A stretch of DNA of 53,991 bases from Streptomyces rubellomurinus (GTDB lineage Bacteria; Actinomycetota; Actinomycetes; Streptomycetales; Streptomycetaceae): NCBI RefSeq assembly GCF_000961885.1, contig NZ_JZKH01000051.1, positions 1 through 53,991 of the forward strand, in the 5' to 3' direction. Position numbers and translations under genes: made by a program. The notes beneath the pieces are model-generated. The model was given only the letters and a program-made list of their open reading frames with translations, was not told the DNA's origin and ran no database searches. Positions 20,325 through 29,664 of the stretch are shown here, in pieces (within the stretch, counting starts at the first letter, position 1; each line of letters opens with the position of its first letter).

Positions 20325-22985
20325 TCAGGCCTCGGCGTCGAGCAGGTCCGACGCCACCGAGCGCAGGAACCCGCCGCGGCGGACGTACTCCAGCTCGCCC
20401 GCGGTGTCCACCCGGGCCAGCATCCGCCATTCGGCCACCGGCTCGCCCTCGGCGGAGCGGGCCCGGACGGTCACGGTGCCGCGCGGCACCAGCCCGTCCA
20501 GCCCGATCACGTCCAGGGCCTCGTGCCCGGTGAGGCCGAGCGTCCCGGCGTCCTGGTCGGGCAGGAACTCCAGCGGGACGATGCCCATCCCGATCAGGTT
20601 GCTGCGGTGGATCCGCTCGAAGCTCTTCGCGAGCACCGCCCGGACGCCCAGCAGCGCCGGGCCCTTGGCGGCCCAGTCCCGGGAGCTGCCGAAGCCGTAG
20701 TCCCTGCCGCCGACGACCACGACCGGGACCTGCTCGGCGGCGTAGGCGAGCGCGGCCTCGTGGACGCTCATCCGCTCGCCGGTGGGGACGTGCAGGGTGC
20801 TGCTGCCCTGGACGTCGGGGGTGAGCAGGTTGCGGAACTTCGGGTTGGCGAAGGTCCCCCGGACCAGCACCTCGTGGTTGCCGCGCCGGCAGCCGTAGGA
20901 GTTGAACAGCGCCGGCTCCACGCCGAGCGCCCGCAGGTAGCGCCCGGCGGGCGAGTCGGCCCCGATGGCGCCGGCCGGGGAGATGTGGTCCGTCGTGGTG
21001 GAGTCGCCGGTGAGCACCAGGACGCGGGCCCCGGACAGGTCGGACAGCGGCGCGTGCGTCAGCCCGTCGAAGAACGGGGAGCGCAGCAGGTAGTCGGACT
21101 CGGCCGGCCAGTCGTACACCGGGCCGGAGGGGTGCTCCAGGGACGTCCATTCGGGGCCGCCGGTGAACAGCGACTCCTTCTCCGACGCGAAGTGCTCCCG
21201 GGCGACGAGCCCGACCGCCGCGTCGATCTCCTCGGGCGTGGGCCACAGGTCCGCGAGGAAGACCTCGGCGCCGTCCGGGTCGGTGCCGACGGGCCGGGCC
21301 GTCAGGTCGGTGAGCACCGTCCCGGCGAGGGCGTACGCGACCACCAGGGCCGGCGAGGCCAGGTAGGCCGCCGCGACGTCCGGGTGGATCCGGCCCTCGA
21401 AGTTGCGGTTGCCGGAGAGCACCGCCGCCAGCCGGACGCCTTCGGTGCGGGCCCGCTCCTCGGCCTCCGGGGCGAGGCCGCCCGAGTTCCCGATGCAGGT
21501 GGTGCACCCGAAACCCGCCACCGAGAAGCCCAGCTTCTCCAGGTCGGGGAGCAGGCCGGCCGCCTCCAGGTAGTGGACGACGGCACGCGAGCCCGGCGCC
21601 AGACTGGTCTTCACCCAGGACGGGACGGCCAGGCCGCGCTGCACGGCCTTCCTGGCCACCAGACCGGCGGTCACCATCGAGTGCGGGTTCGCGGTGTTGG
21701 TGCAGCTGGTGATCGCCGCGATGGCGACGGCGCCGTCCGCGAGCTCGCGCCGGCCCTCGGCGGCCCCGGCGAGCGCGGCCCCGGACGGCTCGGGGAAGCT
21801 GGCCGGGACGGTGCCGAGCGGCAGCCGGTCCTGCGGCCGCCGCGGCCCGGCCGCGCTCGGCTCCACGGCGGACAGGTCGAAGTCGAGCACCCGGGCGAAC
21901 TCCGGGTCGGCCGACGCGTCGGCGCCCGCGAACAGGCCCTGCTCCTTGCAGTACGCCTCGACCAGCCGGATCTCCTCGGCGCCGCGCCCGGTCAGTTCGA
22001 GGTAGCGCAGGGTGGTGTCGTCGACCGGGAAGAAGGCCACCGTGCAGCCGTACTCGGGCGCCATGTTGGACAGGGTGGCCCGGTCGGGGACGGAGAGCGC
22101 GCAGACGCCCGGCCCGAAGAACTCGACGAACCGGCCGACCACGCCGACGTTGCGCAGGAACTCGGTCATGGTGAGCGCGAGGTCGGTCGCGGTGCTGCCG
22201 ACCGGGAGCTCGCCGGTCAGCCGGACCCCGATCACCTGCGGGCTGAGCAGCGAGACCGAGTGGCCCAGCAGCACGGTCTCGGCCTCGATGCCGCCGACGC
22301 CCCAGCCGAGCACGCCGAGTGCGCCGACCATCGGCGTGTGGGAGTCGGTGCCGAGGACGGTGTCCGGGGCGATCAGCCCGTCGCCGTCCGGCAGCACGAC
22401 CCGGGCCAGGTGCTCCAGGTGCATCTGGTGCACGATGCCCCGCCCGGGCGGCACCACCCGCAGGCCGCTGATCTCCTGCTGGGCCCAGCGCAGGAACCGG
22501 TAGCGCTCGCCGTTGAGTTCGTACTCACGGCGCATGTTCAGCGAGAGCGCGTCGGGCCGCGCCCAGCTGGCCACCTCCACCGAGTGGTCCACCACCAGGT
22601 CGACCGGGAGCGCGGGCCGGGCCAGCCGCGGATCGAGACCGCGGTCCGCCATGATGGACCGCAGCGAGGCCAGATCCGCCAGCACCGGAATTCCCGAATG
22701 GTCCTGCAGGACGAGTCGGGTGGGCCGGAATTCGACCTCGCTGACCGGGCCGTTCGCGGTGGCCGCCGCTATCAGGGAGTTCGCCGACAGAACGGCCTGA
22801 CGAAGCGAATCCCCGGTACTCCCGGCCTTTGCTGCGGCCGCCGCCCGTAGGGTATTCTCCACCAGCACCCGGAGGCTGCGCGGTGCGCTGGATATGCCGA
22901 CCAGCCCCATTTCTTCCGCGGCCGCCAGACTGACGTAGCGGGCGTTCCGGTCGGGCAGCCGCAGGTCCCGTAACAGGTCGCGCAT
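20325..22985 (-). CDS. frbA: Aconitase homologue, phosphonomethylmalate isomerase (FrbA)
   Basis: The protein has 886 residues, full length for the AcnA-type aconitase family. Iron-sulphur ligands are visible in ITSCTNTANP and GCTTCIGNSG; the swivel domain contains FGSSRDWAAKGP. In FR-900098 biosynthesis the aconitase homologue isomerises 2-phosphonomethylmalate to the 3-isomer, copying the citrate to isocitrate step. The local order with frbB-J and dxrB supports this over a housekeeping aconitase. Codon 5 (22973-22971) is TTA, a bldA-dependent codon right at the start. The ribosome site is weak (AAGAGAAAAAGAGA about 10 bases upstream). It is transcribed divergently from frbB across only 48 bp. 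Confidence 0.9.
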   Translation of the reverse strand: MRDLLRDLRLPDRNARYVSLAAAEEMGLVGISSAPRSLRVLVENTLRAAAAAKAGSTGDSLRQAVLSANSLIAAATANGPVSEVEFRPTRLVLQDHSGIPVLADLASLRSIMADRGLDPRLARPALPVDLVVDHSVEVASWARPDALSLNMRREYELNGERYRFLRWAQQEISGLRVVPPGRGIVHQMHLEHLARVVLPDGDGLIAPDTVLGTDSHTPMVGALGVLGWGVGGIEAETVLLGHSVSLLSPQVIGVRLTGELPVGSTATDLALTMTEFLRNVGVVGRFVEFFGPGVCALSVPDRATLSNMAPEYGCTVAFFPVDDTTLRYLELTGRGAEEIRLVEAYCKEQGLFAGADASADPEFARVLDFDLSAVEPSAAGPRRPQDRLPLGTVPASFPEPSGAALAGAAEGRRELADGAVAIAAITSCTNTANPHSMVTAGLVARKAVQRGLAVPSWVKTSLAPGSRAVVHYLEAAGLLPDLEKLGFSVAGFGCTTCIGNSGGLAPEAEERARTEGVRLAAVLSGNRNFEGRIHPDVAAAYLASPALVVAYALAGTVLTDLTARPVGTDPDGAEVFLADLWPTPEEIDAAVGLVAREHFASEKESLFTGGPEWTSLEHPSGPVYDWPAESDYLLRSPFFDGLTHAPLSDLSGARVLVLTGDSTTTDHISPAGAIGADSPAGRYLRALGVEPALFNSYGCRRGNHEVLVRGTFANPKFRNLLTPDVQGSSTLHVPTGERMSVHEAALAYAAEQVPVVVVGGRDYGFGSSRDWAAKGPALLGVRAVLAKSFERIHRSNLIGMGIVPLEFLPDQDAGTLGLTGHEALDVIGLDGLVPRGTVTVRARSAEGEPVAEWRMLARVDTAGELEYVRRGGFLRSVASDLLDAEA

Positions 22986-23033
22986 GTCTGAGTCTCTTTT
23001 TCTCTTCGGATCTTCAACGAAATCGAGGGTGAG
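22986..23033. promoter_or_regulatory. 48-bp divergent gap frbA/frbB
   Basis: This very short AT-richer gap must hold, or at least overlap, the control regions of two divergent genes. It contains the frbB ribosome site (GAGGG 23025-23029) and the weak purine-rich frbA site. No convincing -35/-10 pair fits fully inside, so promoters may extend into the coding sequences. Confidence 0.4.
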
Positions 23034-24092
23034 ATGACTGTTTCCCAGTACCCGGACGTCGCCGTCCGGAGCGACTCGCCGCGCCCGGAGGCCAGCGTGC
23101 TGCCGGCCGCCCTGGAGCTGCTGGAGTCGGCCGGCCTGACCGCGAACTGGCGGATCGTCGCCGGTCAGGCGCCGGACGGGGACGGAGGGCGGAAGCCGGA
23201 GGCAGGCCTGCTGCCGCCCTTCGCCGAGCCGGGGGCGTCGGCGTACGGTCTGGCCCGCGCCGCCCGGCGCGCCTGGGGCGGGACGTTCAGCGTGATCGAG
23301 CGCCGCGGCCCCCTGGTGCGTTCCGATGGCACCGTGAACGTCCTCCTGTTCCGCTACGAGCTCGACATGAGCGATACCGGGATGGAATTCGAGAGCAATT
23401 CCGGGGAACAGCTCGCGCTGGTCAAGACGGCTGCCGAACTCGGGCCCCGGGAGATACCGGAGCAGGCCGCCCTGGGAATTCAGGCGATCGCTCCGGACCG
23501 GGTTTCCGAGTTCGTCCGGACGGCGGTCGGAATGTGCCGCCGACTGGATGTCGACGACCTCGTGGTGGCGCACAAGGGGAATTCGATCAAACACACCGAC
23601 GGGCTTTTCGCACTGACCGCGGCCGAGACCCTGGAGAGCCTCGCCGGTGCGGCCGGGATCGCCTGGCGGAGCCTGATCATCGATCACATGGCCGCCGAGT
23701 TGGTCCGGAACCCGCTCGACTACCGGGCGATCCTCACGCACAGCTCGTTCGCCGATCTGCTCGCCGCCGCGCTGGCCGGCCAGATGACCACCGACCAGCT
23801 CGGCGTCTGCACCACCTACGACCCGGCCGGCCGGCCGCTGTTCGGCCACGACCCCGCCCTGGACACCAGTGCCCCGGACGCGGACCCCGAACGGTGGCGG
23901 GTCCGCCGGCTCGCCTCGACGCTGGCGGCAGGCGCGGCGCTCGCCGAGCACCTGCGCCTGCCGCCGGCCGGCCGCGCCCTGCGCCGAGCGGCGGCCGAAC
24001 TCGTGCGCCGGGACGGCGGCCCGATCGGTTGGGACCAGGCGGTGACCACGGCCCGGAAGTCGCTCCGGGCCGAGGGCCCCGCCCGGTCCTGA
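23034..24092 (+). CDS. frbB: Divergent isocitrate-dehydrogenase-family protein (FrbB), likely partner of FrbE
   Basis: The protein has 352 residues, ATG 23034 with GAGGG upstream. Similarity to isocitrate dehydrogenase is clear around VVAHKGNSIKHTDGLF, which matches the catalytic-Lys segment of E. coli Icd (Lys230; here Lys181), and IIDHMAAEL, which carries the Asp283 equivalent (Asp217). The residues that bind substrate in cis are not recognisable: the Ser113/Asn115 motif is lost, Tyr160 is replaced, only one of the Asp307/Asp311 pair remains (Asp241), and the HGTAP nucleotide-binding loop is absent. In this family Lys230 and Asp283 are contributed by the neighbouring subunit, so FrbB has exactly the in-trans half of an active site and FrbE has the other half. 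The symbol is assigned by gene order (A-J), which I infer and have not checked. Confidence 0.78.
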   Translation: MTVSQYPDVAVRSDSPRPEASVLPAALELLESAGLTANWRIVAGQAPDGDGGRKPEAGLLPPFAEPGASAYGLARAARRAWGGTFSVIERRGPLVRSDGTVNVLLFRYELDMSDTGMEFESNSGEQLALVKTAAELGPREIPEQAALGIQAIAPDRVSEFVRTAVGMCRRLDVDDLVVAHKGNSIKHTDGLFALTAAETLESLAGAAGIAWRSLIIDHMAAELVRNPLDYRAILTHSSFADLLAAALAGQMTTDQLGVCTTYDPAGRPLFGHDPALDTSAPDADPERWRVRRLASTLAAGAALAEHLRLPPAGRALRRAAAELVRRDGGPIGWDQAVTTARKSLRAEGPARS

Positions 24093-24100
24093 CCGGTCGT

Positions 24101-24127
24101 CAACAAGGTCAGGCGGCGGCCTTGTTG
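24101..24127. terminator. Weak bidirectional hairpin between frbB and frbC
   Basis: An 8-bp inverted repeat (caacaagg at 24101-24108 with its complement at 24120-24127) lies between the convergent stops 24092 and 24109 and overlaps the last codons of frbC. The stem is short, so confidence is low. Confidence 0.4.
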
Positions 24128-25230
24128 TAGATCTCGACGAGCTGCTCGTGCGAGACGGCGCCGCCGATCCTGATCGACAGGGCCCGGACCTCCTCCAGGC
24201 AGTGCGGCAGCAGCTCCTCGCGCGGGGTGATGCCCTCCTGCTCCAGCGCCCAGGCGACCAGCGCCCGGCCGGAGTGCTTGCCGAGCACGTACCGGCGCTC
24301 GCCGCCGACGTGCTCCGGCGGGAAGGGCTCGAAGGAGGAGGTGTCGCGGAACATGCCGTTGGCGTGGATGCCCGACTCGTGCGCGAACACGTTGTCGCCG
24401 GTGATCGGCTGCCAGGGGAGGACCTGGTGGCCGGCCGCCTCCGCCACCAGCCGGCTGACCTTCTTCAGCTTGGTCAGGTCGATGCCCAGGTCGCGGTCGT
24501 ACAGCTTCTTCAGGGCGACCACGACCTGCGCGAGGTCGGCCATGCCGGCCCGCTCGCCGATGGCGTTCACGGTGACGTGGAAGTACCGCGCCCCGGCCTT
24601 GAGGCCGGCCAGCGTGTTGGCGGTGGCCAGGCCGAAGTCGTTGTGCGCGTGGCACTGCACGTCGATGTCGGCCGCGCTCAGCACCGCGGCCACCCGCTCG
24701 CCGTAGGCCTCCGGGCCGAGCAGGCCCACGGTGTCGGAGAGCCGGAGGCGGTCCGCGCCGGCCTCGGCGACCACCCCGGCATACTCCTGCAGGAAGGAGA
24801 TCTCGGTCCGGGCGATGTCCTCGGCGCTGATCGAGACGAACGCGCCCCGGTCCTTGGCCATCTTGACCATGTCGCGGGCCGTCGCGAGGAGCCAGGTGCG
24901 GTCCTTGCGCACGCTGGCCTTGAGGTGGCCGGCCGAGGTCGGCAGGCCGACGTGGACGGACGTGAAGCCCAGGTCGAGGGAGCGTTCGACGTCCTCGCGG
25001 ACACCACGGTGCCACACCACCAGGCGGGCTTCGTCCTGCCGGTCGACGACGGACTTGATGAAGTCCAGTTCCTCGCCGCCCATGGCGGGGATGCCGATCT
25101 CGATCGACGTCACCCCGGCCTCGATGAGCGCGTTGAGGATCGCCGTCTTCGTTTCCTTCGAGAACGCCACGCCCGGGGTCTGTTCCCCGTCGCGCAGAGT
25201 GGTGTCCTCGAGCACTAAGTCGTTGCGCAT
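24109..25230 (-). CDS. frbC: Phosphonomethylmalate synthase, homocitrate-synthase family (FrbC)
   Basis: The protein has 373 residues, ATG at 25230 with AGGAGG 9 bases upstream. The DRE-TIM metallolyase signature is seen in TTLRDGEQTPGVAFS near the N-terminus and CHAHNDFGLATANT about residue 190, plus GIHANGMFRD. In FR-900098 and phosphinothricin-type pathways this enzyme condenses acetyl-CoA with phosphonopyruvate to give 2-phosphonomethylmalate. The product drives the unfavourable PEP mutase step forward. Codon 5 (25218-25216) is TTA. It is convergent with frbB and divergent from frbD across a 251-bp control region. Confidence 0.92.
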   Translation of the reverse strand: MRNDLVLEDTTLRDGEQTPGVAFSKETKTAILNALIEAGVTSIEIGIPAMGGEELDFIKSVVDRQDEARLVVWHRGVREDVERSLDLGFTSVHVGLPTSAGHLKASVRKDRTWLLATARDMVKMAKDRGAFVSISAEDIARTEISFLQEYAGVVAEAGADRLRLSDTVGLLGPEAYGERVAAVLSAADIDVQCHAHNDFGLATANTLAGLKAGARYFHVTVNAIGERAGMADLAQVVVALKKLYDRDLGIDLTKLKKVSRLVAEAAGHQVLPWQPITGDNVFAHESGIHANGMFRDTSSFEPFPPEHVGGERRYVLGKHSGRALVAWALEQEGITPREELLPHCLEEVRALSIRIGGAVSHEQLVEIYNKAAA

Positions 25231-25481
25231 CTTGCGGAATCCTCCTTGAGGGACAACTTGGATACCGGTGCCGATAGCAAGGCAAGATCAGCGGAATCGG
25301 ACATAACGGGCCGCGGATGATACAGGGCCGGACTCCGGCCGCCTTCGAATCTCCTTGCCAACCCCTGTGACGGGTGGTTAGCTAGCATAGCTCGTGTGGT
25401 CGGTGGCGTACATGGGGTTGACTGTCCCCCGACACCAGGTGAACGGTTAGCGCATCATCCATCTTCGGACTGGGAGATTCC
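25231..25481. promoter_or_regulatory. Divergent promoter region frbC/frbD
   Basis: This 251-bp stretch is notably AT-richer than its flanks. On the plus strand TTGCCA (25355-25360) with TTAGCT (25378-25383) 17 bp later is a possible promoter for frbD-J. Overlapping it is an inverted repeat AGCTAgcaTAGCT (25380-25392), a candidate operator. On the minus strand the frbC site AGGAGG is clear but the promoter is not. All assignments other than the ribosome sites are tentative. Confidence 0.45.
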
Positions 25482-26312
25482 TTGACCAAGCGAACCATGT
25501 TACGCAGGGCCATCGCACGCGGCGGAATGTCGATCGCCGCCGGTGTGCACGACGGTCTGAGCGCGCGAATAGCCCAGGACGCGGGATTCGATGTTCTGTG
25601 GGCGAGCGGTCTGGGAATTTCCGCCGCACACGCCGTCCCGGACGACAGCATCCTGACGATGACGGAATTCCTGGAAGCGGCCAGGGTCATGAACGACAGC
25701 ACCGACCTCCCGGTGCTGGCCGACTGCGACACCGGGTTCGGCGACGAACGCAACGTGGCCCGGATGGTCGAGCGGTACGAGCGGGCCGGCATCGCCGGCG
25801 TCTGCATCGAGGACAAGGTCTTCCCGAAGCGCAACTCGCTCGGTGACGGGGCCCAGGACCAGGAGACGATCGAGGGCTTCGCCGCCAAGCTCGCGGCGGC
25901 CAAGAAGGCCCAGCAGACCGACGACTTCGTGGTCGTGGCGCGGATCGAGACCTTCATCGCCGGCGGCGTCAAGGAGGACGCGATCGCGCGGGCCGACGCC
26001 TACGTCGCGGCCGGCGCGGACGCCATCCTGATCCACTCCAAGTCGCGGGACGGCCTGGAGATCCTGGACTTCGGCCGCAGCTGGCAGCGCAAGGACGTGC
26101 CGCTGGTCGCCGTCCCGACCACGTACCCCGCGGTGACCGCGGACGACCTCCACGAGGCCGGCTTCTCGCTCGCGATCTACGCCAACCAGGCGCTGCGGGC
26201 CTCCATCACCTCGATGCGCGAGAGCCTGCGTCAGATCACGCACGACCGCTCCAGCCTGCGGATCGAGCCGAAGGTCGCGAAGCTCTCCGAGGTCTTCGAG
26301 CTCCAGCGCTGA
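25482..26312 (+). CDS. frbD: Phosphoenolpyruvate phosphomutase (FrbD)
   Basis: The protein has 276 residues. It converts PEP to phosphonopyruvate, the C-P bond-forming step of almost all phosphonate pathways. The diagnostic motif [10 protein letters not shown] (EDK-x5-NS) begins at residue 110, which separates it from isocitrate lyase and other relatives. The [15 protein letters not shown] metal region is also present. TTG 25482 is chosen because GGGAG precedes it and the N-terminus then matches the family; ATG 25497 is the alternative. Codon 7 (25500-25502) is TTA, giving possible bldA control. It is first gene of the plus-strand run through frbJ. Confidence 0.96.
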
Positions 26313-26323
26313 GCCGCCGCCGC

Positions 26324-26384
26324 CCACCCACGGCGTCGAGAGGTGCGGCGCCGTCCACCCACGGCGTCGAGCGGTGTGGCGCCG
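26324..26384 (+). repeat. Two tandem copies of a 30-bp sequence upstream of frbE
   Basis: Copies at 26324-26353 and 26355-26384 (period 31) differ at two positions. They fill most of the 87-bp gap between frbD and frbE. They could be an operator, an internal promoter element or just a slippage duplication. No hairpin is evident. Confidence 0.8.
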
Positions 26385-26399
26385 CAGACACGAGAAGCC

Positions 26400-27497
26400 A
26401 TGCGTAAACACACAGTCACTCTGATCGCGGGAGACGGCAGCGGCCCGGAGCTGGTCGCCGCCGCCCGGACGGTACTGGACACCGCGGCGGGCTCCGCGGG
26501 CTTCCACCTCGACTGGGACGTCCGGCCGGCCGGCCAGGGCGCGCTCCGGTCGGTGGGGGAGCTGCTGCCCGCGAGCACGCTCGATTCGATCCGGCGCAAC
26601 GGGGTGGCCCTGAAGGGGCCGACCACGACGCCGATCGGGGTGGGCCACCGGTCGGTGAACATCACGATCCGCCGGGAGCTCGACCTGTACGCGTGCGTCC
26701 GGCCGGTGCGGGTCTGGCCGGGCGCCGGGGCGGTCGATTCCGGCATCGACGTCGTGGTCGTCCGGGAGAACACCGAGGACGTCTATTCCGGGCTGGAGTA
26801 CCCGGCGGATTCGGACGGGGCGGCGGTGGTTTCGGCCACCCTGTCGGAATTCGGTCACGCCGACCCGGGAATCGCCTTCTCGCTGAAGCCGATCACTCCG
26901 GGCGGAAGCCGCCGGATCGTCGCCTTCGCGCTCGACCACGCCCGGAAGAACGGCCGGAGAAAGGTCGAGGTGGGTGCCGACGTCTATCGTTACCCGAGAA
27001 CCGAGGGGCTTTTCTTCGAGGCGGCCCGGGAACTCGGCCCGGAGTATCCGGACATCGTCACGGCGACCGTTCCGGTCACCGTTCTCTGCGATTCCCTGGT
27101 CCGCGATCCGGCGGACCGCGACGTCCTCGTCCTGCCCAATCTGTACGGCGACGTGATCTCCGACGTCACCGCCGCACTGGTCGGCGGACTGGGGATGGCA
27201 CCGGGCGCCAATATCGGTGACCGGACGGCCGTGTTCGAAGCGACCCACGGTTCCGCCCCGGAATTCGCCGGAAGCAATCGGCTCAATCCCACGGCCCTGA
27301 TCCTGTCCGGCTGCATGCTGCTGGACCACCTCGGCGAGGCACCGACGGCGGCCCGGATCCGGGCCGCCGTGCGGAGCGTGCTCGAGGAGGGCCGGTCCGT
27401 CACCTTCGACCTGCTGCCGCCCGACCGGGCGGCGCGGGCCGTGACCACCACGGCCTACGCCGAAGCCGTCATCGAGCGCCTGCGGGACATCGGATGA
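26400..27497 (+). CDS. frbE: Isocitrate/isopropylmalate dehydrogenase-family enzyme (FrbE)
   Basis: The protein has 365 residues, ATG 26400 with a weak GAGAAG site. It is a clear member of the beta-decarboxylating dehydrogenase family: [17 protein letters not shown] (Ser85 and Asn87, the E. coli Icd Ser113/Asn115 positions), [13 protein letters not shown] (Tyr129), NLYGDVISD (Asp251 and Asp255) and the NAD(P) loop ATHGSAP. Oddly, the catalytic Lys230 position is Asp194 and Asp283 is Thr227. Both are the residues supplied by the other subunit in this family, and both are kept in FrbB. The expected reaction is oxidative decarboxylation of 3-phosphonomethylmalate to 2-oxo-4-phosphonobutyrate, probably as a FrbB-FrbE complex. 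The symbol is assigned by gene order. The stop overlaps a possible frbF start. Confidence 0.85.
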   Translation: MRKHTVTLIAGDGSGPELVAAARTVLDTAAGSAGFHLDWDVRPAGQGALRSVGELLPASTLDSIRRNGVALKGPTTTPIGVGHRSVNITIRRELDLYACVRPVRVWPGAGAVDSGIDVVVVRENTEDVYSGLEYPADSDGAAVVSATLSEFGHADPGIAFSLKPITPGGSRRIVAFALDHARKNGRRKVEVGADVYRYPRTEGLFFEAARELGPEYPDIVTATVPVTVLCDSLVRDPADRDVLVLPNLYGDVISDVTAALVGGLGMAPGANIGDRTAVFEATHGSAPEFAGSNRLNPTALILSGCMLLDHLGEAPTAARIRAAVRSVLEEGRSVTFDLLPPDRAARAVTTTAYAEAVIERLRDIG

Positions 27498-27526
27498 TCC
27501 GTCACATCGACGCGAGGAGGGAAGAC

Positions 27527-28354
27527 TTGGAGCCGGACCGTCAGGACCGGGAGCTCGTCACCAGGGACCGGCTGGCGTCGGACCTGGCCGCACTGGGGGT
27601 GCGCCCCGGCGGCGTACTGCTGGTCCACGCGTCGCTGTCCGCACTCGGGTGGGTGTGCGGAGGGGCCCAGGCCGTCGTGCTCGCCCTGCAGGACGCCGTC
27701 GGCAAGGAGGGCACGCTGGTCATGCCGACGTTCTCCGGCGACCTGTCGGACCCGTCCACCTGGCGCCGTCCCCCGGTGCCGGAGGACTGGTGGCCGGTCA
27801 TCCGGGAGCAGATGCCGCCCTTCGACCCCGACCTGACGCCCACCCGGGGCATGGGGGCGGTCGCCGAGTGCTTCCGCCGCGCGGCCGGCGCGGTGCGCAG
27901 CGGCCACCCGCAGAACTCCTTCGCCGCCTGGGGCGCGCACGCCGAACAGGTCGTCGCCGAGCACGGCCTGACGGAGCGCCTGGGGAGGGGATCGCCGCTG
28001 GAGCAGGTCTACCGGCTCGACGGCCAGGTGCTGCTCCTGGGCTGCGGCTTCGAGAGCAACACCTCCTTCCACCTCGCCGAGTACCGCACCGCGTACCCCG
28101 GCCGGCGGAGCCACCGCAGGCGGGTCCCGGTGCCGGAGGGCGACCGGGTGCGCTGGGTCGAGCAGGAGGACATCGTCTACTTCGAGGAGGACTTCCAAAC
28201 CATGGGGGAGAGCTGCCTCACCCGTACTCCGGGACACTCCCGGGGGACGGTCGGCGAGGCCGCTGCCGTGCTCTACGGCCAGCGCGCCTTCGTCGACCTG
28301 GCCTGCGAGTGGATGACGGCGCACCGGGACCTCGCCCGGGCGGTGGGCGCATGA
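27527..28354 (+). CDS. frbF: N-acetyltransferase of the AAC(3) fold (FrbF)
   Basis: The protein has 275 residues from TTG 27527, chosen for its strong GAGGAGGGA site; ATG 27494, overlapping the frbE stop, would add 11 residues. It is related to aminoglycoside 3-N-acetyltransferases ([44 protein letters not shown] with the active-site His). In FR-900098 biosynthesis FrbF transfers acetyl from acetyl-CoA to the (hydroxy)amino group of CMP-5'-3-aminopropylphosphonate. It is not an aminoglycoside resistance gene, as its place between frbE and frbG shows. The stop overlaps the frbG start (ATGA). Confidence 0.93.
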   Translation: MEPDRQDRELVTRDRLASDLAALGVRPGGVLLVHASLSALGWVCGGAQAVVLALQDAVGKEGTLVMPTFSGDLSDPSTWRRPPVPEDWWPVIREQMPPFDPDLTPTRGMGAVAECFRRAAGAVRSGHPQNSFAAWGAHAEQVVAEHGLTERLGRGSPLEQVYRLDGQVLLLGCGFESNTSFHLAEYRTAYPGRRSHRRRVPVPEGDRVRWVEQEDIVYFEEDFQTMGESCLTRTPGHSRGTVGEAAAVLYGQRAFVDLACEWMTAHRDLARAVGA

Positions 28355-29664
28355 CGCACTACGCGACCGTCATCTGCGGCGGTGGCCCCGCGGGCGTCTC
28401 CGCGGTGGTGGCCGCCGCGGTCCAGGGGCGGCTGGAGGAGTTCCTCGACCGGGGCGTCCTGCTGGTCGAGGCCACCGGGCGAGCGGGATCGGGCTCCATC
28501 CCGCACTACGGGATCCGCGCCAACTCGCTGGGCTCGGCCTTCCTGGAGTGCCTGGACGGCCCCGCCGGGAGCGGCCTGCTGGCCGGGCTGGCGGACAGCG
28601 CCGAGGCCCGGGAGCTCAGGGGCTGGGCCGACGAGTACCCGCCGCTGCCGGTGGTCGGCGCCTTCCTGACCCTGGTCGGCGAGCGGGTCGTCGACGCCCT
28701 GCGCCGACACCCGCGCTGCGACGCCCTTTTGGGGCACCGGGTGGTCGAGGTCAGGACCGGGCCGGAGCGCGCGACGGTGCTGCTCTCCGGGCCGGACGGC
28801 GAGCTCTCGCACACCGGCGACCGGGTCCTGCTGACCATGGGCGGGCGCGAGCGGACCGAGCTGGCCCCGGACGCGCTGGCGGCCCTCGTGGAGCGCCGGC
28901 CCGGGCTGCGGGTGCTGTCCTCCGGCGAGGTCATCACCGACCCGTCCTGGCACCCCGACGCCGCATCCCCGCACCGCGCGCTCGGCAGCATCGCCGTCCT
29001 CGGCGGCGCCCACAGCGCCTGGGCGGTCGCCGCCCACCTGGCCCGGCTGGCCCGCGCGGGCTGGTTCGCCGGGCCGGTGGAGGTCACGGTGGTCGAGCGC
29101 CGGCTGCCGCCGATCTTCTACTTCTCGGCGGCCGAGGCCCGGGCCGAGGGCTACCGCTGGGACGAGGCCGACGTCTGCGGGCCCAGCGGCCGGGTGCACC
29201 GGTTCGGCGGGCTCCGCGGGCCGGCCCGGGAACTGGCGCGGCAGGTCATGGGCCTGGCCGCGGAGAAGGCGCCGGACGGCTTCGGCCAGGTCGTCCTGGA
29301 CGGCCCCTGGACGGCGGAGGCGCTGGAGGCCGCCGTCGGCGACGCGGACCTGGTCATCACCGCGCTCGGCTACGACGCGCGGCTGCCCCGGCTGCTCGGC
29401 GCGGACGGCCGGGAGCTCGAACTGGCCCGCCCCCGTGGCGCGGTGGACACCGGCCGGGACGGCCTGCCCGGCCTGGCCGCGGGCGGCCGCGCCGAACGGC
29501 TGGTGATGTACGGACTGGGCGCCGGGCTCGTCCCGTCGGAGGAGACCGGCGGCGAGCCGGGGTACCGGGGGCGCCTCGACGGCGTCTGGGTGTACCAGCA
29601 CGACATCGGCGCCGTGATCCTCCGCGCCCTGCTCGCCAACGATCGTACGGAGGATGGGCGTTGA
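28351..29664 (+). CDS. frbG: Flavin-dependent N-hydroxylase (FrbG)
   Basis: The protein has 437 residues. The N-terminal FAD-binding motif [16 protein letters not shown] is at 7-22 and a second Rossmann element [16 protein letters not shown] at about 215, as in ornithine/lysine N-monooxygenase-like flavoproteins. In the FR-900098 pathway it N-hydroxylates the CMP-conjugated 3-aminopropylphosphonate, creating the hydroxamate nitrogen. Its start overlaps the frbF stop and its stop overlaps the frbH start, so translation should be coupled. Confidence 0.9.
   Translation: MTHYATVICGGGPAGVSAVVAAAVQGRLEEFLDRGVLLVEATGRAGSGSIPHYGIRANSLGSAFLECLDGPAGSGLLAGLADSAEARELRGWADEYPPLPVVGAFLTLVGERVVDALRRHPRCDALLGHRVVEVRTGPERATVLLSGPDGELSHTGDRVLLTMGGRERTELAPDALAALVERRPGLRVLSSGEVITDPSWHPDAASPHRALGSIAVLGGAHSAWAVAAHLARLARAGWFAGPVEVTVVERRLPPIFYFSAAEARAEGYRWDEADVCGPSGRVHRFGGLRGPARELARQVMGLAAEKAPDGFGQVVLDGPWTAEALEAAVGDADLVITALGYDARLPRLLGADGRELELARPRGAVDTGRDGLPGLAAGGRAERLVMYGLGAGLVPSEETGGEPGYRGRLDGVWVYQHDIGAVILRALLANDRTEDGR

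Noticed and set aside
20325..22985. Housekeeping aconitase
   Set aside because: It carries a TTA codon at position 5, ends in its own terminator and lies next to frbB, frbC and PEP mutase; a TCA-cycle enzyme would not be expected to depend on bldA.
27527..28354. Aminoglycoside 3-N-acetyltransferase resistance gene
   Set aside because: The fold matches, but position and coupling inside frbE-frbG identify it as the pathway acetyltransferase FrbF.
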